64,000 nucleotides of DNA from Zychaea mexicana. Taxonomy: Eukaryota; Mucoromycota; Mucoromycetes; Mucorales; Lichtheimiaceae. The stretch's first letter is position 1, and each line of letters begins with the position of its first letter. Made by a program: the position numbers and the translations under genes. Positions 35,689 through 46,031 of the stretch are shown here, piece by piece. Below the pieces are notes generated by a model. That model had not been told where the DNA came from. It made no database searches and saw only the letters and a list, made by a program, of their open reading frames with translations. Where the stretch lies: assembly GCF_025766255.1 (NCBI RefSeq), contig NW_026516726.1, forward strand, positions 213,948-277,947, read 5' to 3'.

Positions 35689-38600
35689 TCACTTTACGAA
35701 ATGCATTTCGCCTTGAAACTGAATTCCGTACTCTGCCTGGAGATCCTTGCATCGGTACCTATACATTGCCCAGCAGAACGGTTTTATCTGGTCCTTTGTG
35801 CCGTTGGGACATGCTTTAGTCGGGTGCAGGACGTCATCATACTGGGGCAGCCAGCAAAAATAACATGTACCATTAGACAGGTTTCGCACGGCTTTGAATT
35901 GGCAGTCTGCTACACTATGTTCTGTGCTGAGGCACGCGAAACACAGATTTCTTCCACCTGAACAACACTTGTGGCCGTTTGATTTTTCCAGCGCTTGTTT
36001 AGCCAAAACCAAGTCATTCATGCAATATGTGCCAAAGATATCCAAAAGGTCCTTGAGATCTTCCTTGTCATTCTTGTGCGCGCGTGCCTGGGTGGATACT
36101 GACATGGCGTCAATCTCTATATACTGACGGGAGGCTGTGTTGTCAAGGGAATGTGCGATTTCATGGCGGACAGATACGGCAGAGCTTGGGCTTGGTTGGG
36201 CAGAGGGAATCGTGATGGGAACTGGGGAGAACTAGATATACAAGGTTAACGATTTTATTTACTATATGCGACGGCCATGTCAACGGTGTAGCTTTATTTT
36301 TACCATTGGTCTTTTTCCGCCAAGGCTGTGGTTGGCGCTCATGTGCAGCGATTGCGGTGCACTTCCCTGTGACATGATCTGGTCGAGATTGGGGATCGAC
36401 GCCATGAATGCTGCTTGTACGCTATTCACACAACTTGCAGCGCTTGTACCCACAGACATTATTGACGGACTTGTTGGCGCATGCGGTGTCTACGGAAAGT
36501 TTGGAAACAGTGAGTACAAATGAAAGTGGAACAGCAACAATTGACAAAGATGTATATACCTGCTGTATGGTGGATGGCGCCAGATTCTGCAAATTGGTCA
36601 GTTGTGTGCCTTGTACCATGCTGTTGCTGGGAAGTTGCAGAGCTGACATATGCATGTTTATGCTATGATCCGTACTTTGACGCTTTAGTTGAAACGCTCG
36701 ATCCTACAGACAACAACAGATGGATTAGTACAATATGATAATGTCAAAGATAAACATAAAAGATAATAAAGACACACCTCCACCTGTGCTTGACAGTAGT
36801 AACAGAGCTGGACGTTGCTACCATATTCACTACAGGTTTTTGTTTCAACATCGACCATTGCATGTATCTTTTGTCGTAAGCAGCCACGATGAGTGACAAG
36901 TTTGCAAAAAGATTTCCTTTTTTCGAGATAATCTCGAATACTCGGATCTTGCTCGGCTTGTATTGCCTTGTTCAGATTTGTGAAGAACTTTGTTGGATTG
37001 TACAGTGTACTGACGAGTAGACATTCTGCTGGTTTGCCGTCCCTTCCAGCCCGTCCCGTTTCCTGTATGTAGTCGAGATCGCTTTGAGAATACTGGGCAT
37101 GGATAACCAGACGAACTTGACCATAATCAACGCCGAGACCACAGGCACTGGTACCACAGAGCACGCGGCAAGCACCACTGCGCCATTTTTCCAAGGACTC
37201 TTGCTTTAGTTCTGTAGTCATGGCGCCAAAGAAAGGGAGAACCAGATCCGGGTTTGATGCCAGCTTGCCCTCTTGTTCTGATATTTGGTGGTGATATATG
37301 GAGACGGCTCTGCATCACTCGATCCCTTTTGCAATTCGTCGTTCAGTTCTGCGTTCAAGCGTTGCGCCATGTTTTTGGTATCGGTGACTGTGGCACAGTA
37401 TACAATAGCACGACCACCACCTGTAAGCTCGTCTGTCATTGCACGTCTCAAGCGTCCTTTGATCGTGGACACGACATTGTCAAACTTGTCAGTCTGGATA
37501 GTGTTGACCAAATAGTACAAGTTTGGACGTACAGTTGAGGTGCGGAACACGCGAAACTGTGTACTAAAGTGGGCAGACAACCTGTTTTCCATCGACGGCG
37601 GCAACGTAGCAGAGAGAAAGACTATTGGCACGGATACCTGGCGAAGTTTTTCAAGGTCATTCATAGCAGGCCTAAACGAGCTCCATGTGAGTGCCAAATG
37701 AGCCTCGTCAATGACGATTCTGCTGATACGGCCTTCTGCACTCATTGTTTGCAGCATACTGAGGAACTGGGGGGCCTTTGCATTGTCCGGTGTGACGAGG
37801 ATGATTTGAGCAGAGAGCATGATGCCATGTTTTATCTCGCCACCACATATGTGTAGTAATTGATCCTTGACCTTGACAAACGGTGCGCCATGTCCAACTG
37901 GAGTGATATGATCGGGACCACCAAAACTGCTGTTCTATCTGGCTCCACCATGGCAGGCGCCATAAATACTGCTGACTTGCCACCACCAGTAGGCAGTACA
38001 ACGAGGATGTTTTCTTGCCCTTTGATTGCTGCAATCATTGCGTCGCGCTGAATGTCAGATCGAAAACTTGCATTGTGATCGTTCATCAGACGCTGCAGTC
38101 CCAGGAGAGCCCTTGCTTCGCTAGACATTTGCGGTGATCTGCTGCTCAAATCATTGGCGACACTTGTTTTGTTGACAGCTAGGGCGACACTTTGGTTATT
38201 GACAGCTTGAACCGCTGGCTCTCCGTTCGCAATTGCATATCGTGCTAAAAGTTCATGATTTGTTGAATAAACCGACTCTTGAAAATCACGAATCTAATCA
38301 AATGATATCTTACCTCGACGGTGCATATCCTCCATGATCATGTTCCTCATCAAAGCTAGGTTTCGTGCCTCAATATATGCCGTGTTTTCTTCAATGAGTT
38401 TGTTGACATATTTTATAGCTTGCGTGCGACGATGCAATGGGTCGGATAGATCCTTGGACTTGTCATTCCCCATGCCTATATACAGTAGTGCAGGTTGATG
38501 AGTTTACCACGCACGTCTTCCTTTACCGTTACATTTTGTTGACTTACCCAAAACAGCGTGCCATTTTCTGCTCACTTCAAAATACTTTTGCGCCATGATA

Positions 38601-40545
38601 GGGTCTAGGAACCTGCTGTCAATGTTGCTTCTGGCATATTCCAAACCTGCCGTAGCTGTCGAGTGGCCAGCTTGGATATCAAGCTCCTCCGGCCAGTCAT
38701 CAAGGTCCTCCTCGCCGATATGTTGTAGTGTCTTTTTTGCACCAATCAGCTGTCGGGCAAATGCAATTGCGACGTGGCGGTGATCGGCAAATGACAAAGG
38801 GGGATCCACTTTTTGGGCATAAACCCGGGCAAAGATACGACGTATTTTCTTGCCAGTCATGGGAACGCCACGCTCGATAAACAATCGCTCTGTACAAGCA
38901 AGACGTGCATCCTGTCCATAAAGCTCGCCAGTGAACATGCTAAAGAAATCACGCGAATTAGGGTTTGGTTGGGTATTAGTTTGTTTGATAACATTTGCTT
39001 ACCATTCCAGCGGTCGAAAAAAGGTCAGATAACCTGTCAACAGCACAGCGAGCTTGTGTGGCAGGTAACGAGCTATATACTTGTCAGAGTAGGTGAGTTC
39101 TCGACTCTTGTTGTATCGCGTAATGATCATGATGGTATTGTATGCAACGCCCCAAAAAAGAGACCGATCGCCGTATGGAGTGTTGGATATAGACAGCAAG
39201 GCCAATTCTTCTCCTCGGCAGGGCTGACCATAACTCAGATGGATGGCAACAATCAAGAGCCTTTGGAGCTGGACACATTTTTCCAACCACGCGTAGAGTG
39301 CCGGCTTTTTCCACGAGATGGTACCAGTAGCGTCGATGGTATCTACATAGATTCTCCGCCATTGTGTTTGTTTCAAAAGGGCCGAGACGAGGGTGTGGCG
39401 CACGTTAGCAAATCTATTACGCGGGTCGCTGATGTAGGAGTAACCAACATCGGCAAAGCCCATATTGTCACTGATGTTGTGGGTATCTCCTTTACAAAGT
39501 CCTAGTATGGTATCCTCAATGTTGCCCAAGCCAAAAGAGATATCCGGCGAATTCATCATGTTTTTCATTTCTTCCATGGAAAGCTCGATACAAATCCGCA
39601 AATGATCAATCGATATCTTGTCACTGGTGTTGGCTACAACGAGTTTGCGATAGTTGCTGTCCGGGATCCAGAGAATGCGAGGGAGCCGGGGCTCGTCGCC
39701 TGCCGCCGTCGTGGCAATCCGCATGACCTCACGTAATGCATTAAAAGCTGTTGGCTTTCCATCCTGGAGATACATGTCGTATTTTTTGGCAGTTCTATAT
39801 GAAACATGATTCTAGTTTAGCTATCTAAAAGCAGCGCTTGTTTAATCAGATACATACACATCAAGAGGGACAGTTGGATTCTGCTGATGATCTGACCACA
39901 TCTTGTACAAGACTGTGAGTCGGCACCAGTACATGAGCATTGCAATAGTCGGCGTCACAAGGCGTACATTTCTAAACTTGCCGGTGTGGTCGAGCGTATA
40001 GAAAATAAGATGGCGGTAGAGCGCAAAACCAGTGGGACCTTTGATAGGATCTTTCTCCTCGGTGACGAGTGCCAACATGATCTCTCGGACCAAATTAACA
40101 TGAGTACCATACGGCTCGGAATGGTTATTGACCATTTGAACCAAACGCTGAAGGGGCTCTAAAGCAGAAGCTGGAATGCTGGACTGCAACTCGGGACAGT
40201 ATTGTGTAGGATAAGACAAAAGGCGATAAAAGGATACCATGAGGCTGCATCCCACACGAGCATATCGATTGACTGACTCATCGACGGTGAGCTGCTTGAA
40301 ACCGACAGATGGTGGTTCCACCAACCCTCTAATCAATTTTATAAAGATTGTTAGCTGAGCGTTATTGTCGCGATTGTGAAAAAAAAATCATGTATATAAT
40401 CTTACTGTTCATTCAGTAAATAACGACGTGCTGTGTAATCTGTTTTAGTGATTTTGTGCATTGCTTCCACAAAAACCGTCTTTGTGGCACGGACAATGGC
40501 ATTCACTGCATCGTCCTCGTTGCTCTGTTTACGGATACGCACCAT
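35689..40545 (-). CDS. TLH/RecQ-like helicase with N-terminal tyrosine-recombinase-like domain, apparently frameshifted
   Basis: Exons: 40406..40545, 39858..40328, 39003..39794, 38548..38939, 38314..38475, 36778..38244, 36560..36703, 36304..36489, 35689..36231. The N-terminal half carries tyrosine-recombinase landmarks: GQPCRGEEL (box I Arg at 39215-39217), SFADHRHVAIAFARQL (box II Arg, but no His three residues before it), and DIQAGHSTATAGLEYARS (His at 38663-38665, candidate nucleophile Tyr at 38636-38638). The C-terminal half is an SF2 RecQ-type helicase: LPTGGGKSAVF (motif I), IVIDEAHLAL (II), VFLSATLPP (III), QETGRAGRDGK (VI). A Cys/His-rich tail (CFACLSTEHSVADC, CYFCWLPQYDDVLH) looks zinc-binding. 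Frame changes occur near 37872 (beside a duplicated GTCAAG) and near 37295, with no credible intron, so this copy may be a pseudogene unless these are assembly errors. The N-terminus may be truncated: an LTR starts 16 bp upstream. Confidence 0.75.
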
Positions 40546-40561
40546 TTCTGTTACCGACTAC

Positions 40562-40738
40562 TGTAGGTAGCAGTTAGTCAAGGAACCTGGGCCCCGGCCT
40601 GGGTTGTACAAAGCTTATTAGGCCCAGCAGTATATAAAGGCTGGCTGGGCTGGGAAAATAAAAAGTAACCTCTTTTCCACTGAATCATTCACTGACCTGG
40701 ATAAACGTTCCCTATAGACAAGGCCCTAGTCTATAACA
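40562..40738 (+). repeat. TE1 5' LTR (about 177 bp)
   Basis: It starts TGTAGG and ends TATAACA, followed at once by CTTGGTAGCGG, a plausible primer-binding site. TATATAAAGG at about 40631 is a good TATA box. The boundary is inferred from TG...CA ends, because no second LTR copy is available. Confidence 0.7.
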
Positions 40739-40805
40739 CTTGGTAGCGGAAGTTTCGATTCATCAATAAACAGTCAACAAGTTATAAGCAAGTCAGCAAG
40801 AGCAC

Positions 40806-42397
40806 GTGCAAGGACAAGGCAAGCTGAACGAACAAGAACAACATCAAGAAATAAAGCAATTCTGGTCAAGCTTTCTATCAACACCAGCAGACCAGCTATT
40901 AGAGAAATTTGCATCTCAGAACCAAGAGAAGAGAGTGCAAGACCCACATACTGGAGCAGACTCTTCTAGTCAAGCAAGTACCAGTAAACAGATTATTAGC
41001 CCTAAGCCGACACAGTCAACTTCGACTAGGAGCAGGTATTTCGACACAAGTGAAGCCATAGAGCAAGAAGTTCTGGACCACGAAGTAGCTCCCGGCAATA
41101 CGGAGAACCTAAAGGAAGTAGGACAAGAAGTTCCCTCATTGAACACAAGTATAATGAACGAAGCACAAGAAGTACCTATACCCACGGATCCAGGTGCCGA
41201 GCCCCACCACATAGGTGACACAGCGGCACTAGCCCTGCAAGAAGTACACCACCTCCGGGACTAGCTCAATACTCAAATCCCATCAGAAATGCATAAGGTC
41301 TATGTTGCCCAGGACAAGATTCAAGAACAAGTAACGACCTTGTCGTCTACTATGTCGCATGTAGTAAGCAAGTTACCAGAGATCACAGCAAACCAAGAAA
41401 AGGTGACACAAGTAATGTCGGACAAGGCGCAGCATGAGAACCCCATGGGAAAAAAGGCGCACGGATCCCACGGTCAGGGCACCCGATCTACACAGGCATA
41501 TGATGATCCTTCTGACTCCGATAAGGACTCATCTTCATCATCTGATGATGATGCCTCAGACCCAGGGATGGAACAGGTGAACAAGTCCTCAGACGAAGAC
41601 TCCGCTGGTGAGGGTGACGGCAAGCAAGGATCCCACTCACACTCACGCAGCCCTTACAAGTTCAAGCCACTGGAAGAAAAGTACTCAGGTAGCCCCTACA
41701 AGATCGAATCCTGGCTATTCAACCTCGAGGAGTATTTTACCAAGGCCAACATAAAGAAGAATATGTGTGTCGTCATCACAACAAGTCAAATGGTAGATGA
41801 TGCGACCCTATGGTGGCGTATGTTAAGACAAGCAGACCAGGCCCCTAAAACATGGCATAAATTCAAGAAGGCGATTCGCGAATGATTCTTACTATTATCT
41901 ATAAGACCAATCGCCAACGACTTGAGTCCTGTTGCCAAGTTGGTAGCGTGACCAAGTATAACTCGGCATTCCAAGCTGCATTTGTTGAGTGCACTGATGT
42001 GAGTGAGGCGGAAGCGCTCAGCCGTTATGTCAATAATCTCAAGAGCCAAACCAAGAAGTATGTCGAACTCGAGGAACCCAAGACTCTTCGCAAGGCAATG
42101 AAGCTTGCTGAGAACTATGACAATGCCAGTTTCAGCACCCAAGGTAGCCAACACCACACGTCACACAAGGATAGCTCACCTGGTAAGAAGTTCAAGAAGC
42201 ACTTTGGCTCCCGCCATTTCAAGGACCGCTCTCGAACATTCAAGAATGACCCCATGGATGTGGACCAGACTGAACGGATTCCCACTAAGCTTACCTGGGA
42301 GCAAGCTCGTAAGGAAGGTCGTTGCCAATACTGTGGCTCCAAGGAACATATCAAGAAGGAGTGCCATCTTCGCTCCATGTTCCACCCAAAAAACTAA
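40806..42397 (+). pseudogene. TE1 gag
   Basis: This is the capsid precursor. The frame opens at about 40806 without a proper ATG (GTG present), has a TAG at 41262-41264, continues to 41885, then resumes in another frame at about 41882-42397 after a frameshift. Visible parts are an acidic Ser/Asp-rich linker (about 41510-41640), a capsid-type domain with IESWLFNLEEYF and APKTWHKFKKAIRE, and one zinc knuckle, CQYCGSKEHIKKEC (C-x2-C-x4-H-x4-C), near 42325-42370. Confidence 0.85.
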
Positions 42398-45281
42398 ATT
42401 TGTCAGTACGTAACACGCTGCCAGGTCGTGCTGACAAACAAGATATAAACCCTGGCAAGGATCCTGACAAGAGTCCTAACAACTGTACAAGGCTCGAGGA
42501 CAATTCGGCACAAGGCACAAATAGCGAACAGAGTAGTGATCATCGCCATCAAACAATAAGAATTACCGGACATTGTCAATCTTATCCCTATTGTTTTTTG
42601 CTTGATTCTGGTGCTACCCACAATTTTGTCTCCTTGGACTTCATCAATAAGCATGGCCTCCAAGATTTGCTTAAACCAGATACTGGGTCGATCACATTTG
42701 GCAATGCATCTCAGGCAACATCTACCTACTTTGCAGACCTGAAGATCACCCTAGGCCCAAGTTCTTCGCGGACCATCCGGGCTTATACAGGCATCAAGAG
42801 CTCTAAGCACGACCTTATCTTAGGCAAGCCATGGCACTTCGATGAAGAACCCCAGATTAATTGGCGATCACATAAGGTAGTTGTGGCAGGGGAGGAGATC
42901 CTGGCTCAAGGACATATTGGACCCCATCAAGTAACCCCAGAAGTACAATTTATCTCGCGCCGACAATTTAACCGCTTATGCCGACGGAACGAACTCGAAC
43001 TATATGCACTTGTACTAACAGATTGCAAGGATGAGGGAATGGATACAAGGAAAAGGAAGGCAGCTCAAGGAGCTGAAATGCATAGCTCTAATGCTCTACT
43101 CAAGCTAGTTGACTCGTACGCTGATGTGTTCCCTGCGGAATTGCCCTCAGGACTACCACCACAAAGACACGTCGATCATACTATTCCAATGGAACCTGAT
43201 GCTAAGATCCCAGCACAGAAGCTTTACCGGCTCTCTAGTCACGAATTGGGTGAACTCAAGAAGCAACTTGACGAGTTAATCGCCAAAGGATGGATCGAGC
43301 CAAGCAAGTCACCCTATGGCGCCCCGGTACTATTTGTTGCCAAGAAGGATGGAAGCTTACGAATGGTTACAGACTACCGTGCATTGAACTCAACAACGAT
43401 CAAGGATGTTTACCCACTACCTCACACAGAAGAACTGCTCGACCAATTACAAGGTGCCAAGGTATTCAGCAAACTAGACCTACGTTCCAGATACCACCAG
43501 ATTCGTGTGGACCCCAAGGACATTCATAAAACGGCGTTTATGACCCGATACAGACTATATCAGTATACTGTCTTACCGTTTGGATTGACTTCGGCTCCCG
43601 CGACCTTTATGCGCTTGATGAATGATATCTTTAGAGACCTCTTAGATGCCTGCGTCATTATTTACTTGGATGACATTTTGGTATATTCTAAGTCCGAACA
43701 AGAGCACAAGGAGCACCTGCAAATGGTTTTGGAGCGTTTACGTGAGCACAAGCTATATGCTAAGTTGGAAAAATGCGAGTTTGGTGTCAAGCGACTTGAA
43801 TTCCTAGGACACTATGTTGATGAACAAGGTTTACATACCGACCCAAGCAAGGTCCAAGCGGTTGTGGATTGGCCACCACTCCGTAATATCAAGGATATCC
43901 AATGCTTCCTCGGTTTGGCGAATTACTACAATCGGTTCATCAAGGGTTATTCAAGCATTGTACACCCCTTGACTCGGTTGCTACGCAAGGATACTCTATG
44001 GCAATGGACCAAGAAAGAACAACATGCTTTTGATACACTGAAACAAAGTTTGGTTTCAGCGCCAGTGCTGGTACTGCCGGACCCAACGAAACGTTTCTTT
44101 GTCCATACCGATGCATCATCAACTGTAGCAATTGGAGGTATTCTATCGCAAGAACAAGAAGATGGGAAGCTGCACCCTATAGCTTATACATCAAGATCTA
44201 TGACCCCAGCCGAGTTGAACTATTCCGTTTATGAGCAAGAAATGTTGGCGCTCAAGCATTGTTTACTGAAATGGCGTCATCATTTGGATATGCAGAAGTT
44301 TACTGTTTTTACAGACAACCAGGCACTATCATCTCTCAAGACCAACACCAATCTGAATAAACGACAAATTCATTGGTTAGAGACATTTATGTCCTTCTCT
44401 TGGGATGTCCATCATATCCCCCGAGAAAAGAATCATGGGGCCGATGCTTTGAGCAAGCGTCCTCCATCAAAACCGTCGAACCCAGATGCCAACAAGGAGT
44501 TACAAGAAGTCTACCGGGTCCAAAAGCAAGATACTATAGAAGCCGAGATCAAGGACAAGTACGACAAGGACGAGTACACTAAGGAACTTTGGGACAAGCT
44601 CCGTTGTGGCATCGATGTACCAAACATCACGTTAGTAGACCAGTGGTTGTACCGCCATCCTGAAGGAAAAGATCATCGTCAGCTAGTAGTACCAAGGATG
44701 CCACAGATCCTGAAAGACATTTTGTATGATACACATGATGCACCATCAGCAGGCCACCGAGGAATAGATGCAACTATTGAAAGGATTGAACGCCAATTCT
44801 ATTAGCCAAACATCGCCAAGTCGATTCGTCAATACATTGGTGCTTGTGACAGCTGTCAAAGGAACAAGGGTACCAACAAGAAGCCAGGAGGTTTGATCCA
44901 GCCATTGGAACCAGCCCAAGGTCGATGGGAATCGATATCAATGGACTTCATAACCCAGTTACCAGTAACCAAAAATGGGTATGATGCCATCATGGTGATT
45001 GTCGATCGATTTTCCAAGAGAGCACATTTCGCACCATACTATACAACAGATACAGCCGAAGGTGTAGTACATCTATTTTTAAGAGAAATATATCGCCAAC
45101 ATGGGTTCCCCAAGGAAGTGGTATCAGATCGTGACCCGAAGTTCACATCAAGGTTTTGGAAGGCATTATTCGAACAGTTACAGATCAAGCGTAAACTGTC
45201 AACCGCGCGACATGCAGAAACTGATGGTCAAACCAAACGAGTGAACCGAATACTTGAAGATCTTTTACGCCATTATGTTGC
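42322..45281 (+). pseudogene. TE1 pol (protease, RT, RNase H, partial integrase)
   Basis: An 827-codon open frame (42322-44805) overlaps the end of gag in the -1 frame, as is common for Ty3 pol. The protease shows FLLDSGATHNFVS. RT shows LRMVTDYRALN, SKLDLRSRYHQI, LPFGLTSAPATF and the active site YLDDILVYS. RNase H begins at FFVHTDASS. The integrase zinc domain (HDAPSAGHRG ... CDSCQRNKG) is split by a TAG at 44803-44805, one G-to-A step from Trp. The core resumes with SMDFITQLP and VVSDRDPKFTS and reaches the HAETDGQT region before TE2 truncates it. Confidence 0.92.
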
Positions 45282-45856
45282 TGTAACCTACCTTGTTGTC
45301 CCCAATACATTCGTATCAATAAACGGGCTCTTCCCCTTAGTATTGGCTTTGTAATCTACTTGTATCACTATCTGTCAGTTTACTCTCTATCATTTTCATC
45401 ACAGACTTGGTGTAACTATGAGTGCAAATTTATCTCACACCCGCAACAATACACTTACTACGCAACACCACTCTTACTGCGAGTGCAAAAACAACTCACA
45501 CCAGGTGCAAATCCATTTCGCACTACTGCAGTATCCATTGGATCAAGCACAAATTAGATTAGATATAGATAGTGTATTAAAATTAGTATAAATAGACCAA
45601 TATTTTGTATTGAATAATAAATAGTTCAGTTCAGTTCTTTAGCTTCTCTTTCTCTTAACTTTAGCTTTTCCCTTCCTATCAAGAGGATTGTCTTTTGTGG
45701 CTCCAGACGTAATAATTCCTGGTTGTTGAACTCCCACACTTCTATTTCATCTCTTTTGCTTAATACTTAGCATTTCATCCACATTTATCAGCTTTTCTTA
45801 TACTATCCATCCTATTAAACGGGATTCGTAACTCTTACACAAACTAAGACGTTACA
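45282..45856 (+). repeat. TE2 copy A 5' LTR (575 bp)
   Basis: It begins TGTAACC and ends ACGTTACA; the terminal six bases are inverted (TGTAAC/GTTACA). Compared with the other two TE2 LTRs it has about ten substitutions and an extra GTTCA unit near the AATAATAAA string. Three copies of the 19-bp GTGCAAA...CACAC motif start at 45422, 45483 and 45505. TATAAATA follows at about 45590. Confidence 0.93.
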
Positions 45857-45858
45857 TT

Positions 45859-45875
45859 TGGTGCTCACTAGAGGG
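45859..45875 (+). promoter_or_regulatory. TE2 copy A putative primer-binding site
   Basis: TGGTGCTCACTAGAGGG starts two bases after the LTR, the usual place and first triplet (TGG, matching a tRNA CCA end) for minus-strand priming. I cannot name the tRNA. The same sequence follows the copy B LTR. Confidence 0.6.
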
Positions 45876-46031
45876 ATCGTTTTATCAAGGAAGAATTCAA
45901 GAATCCCACTCCAACTCTTTATTATAACAACGTGTCAACCATAAAGAAACTTTATTCATACACACATCAAAGAAACTCTCAAATCCTTTCTTTACTTATT
46001 TATTTTACAACTCTGAAAACACTTCTAACCC

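Larger units (their letters stand above)
40562..45281 (+). mobile_element. TE1: truncated Ty3/mdg4-type LTR retrotransposon
   Basis: It runs 5' LTR, gag, protease, reverse transcriptase, RNase H, integrase, then stops abruptly at 45,281 inside the integrase core, where the TE2 LTR begins. The order PR-RT-RH-IN is that of the Ty3 group. It carries stops and a frameshift, so it is inactive. It lies head-to-head with the recombinase-helicase gene. No 3' LTR is present in the window. Confidence 0.9.

Noticed and set aside
40806..40808. GTG as the authentic TE1 gag start
   Set aside because: Eukaryotic gag normally uses ATG; the GTG is more likely a mutated start in a dead copy.
45360..45557. Repeated 65-aa open frame inside each TE2 LTR (also at about 54294 and 57476)
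   Set aside because: It lies wholly in LTR sequence over the promoter motifs and lacks domain features; its repetition follows from LTR repetition.
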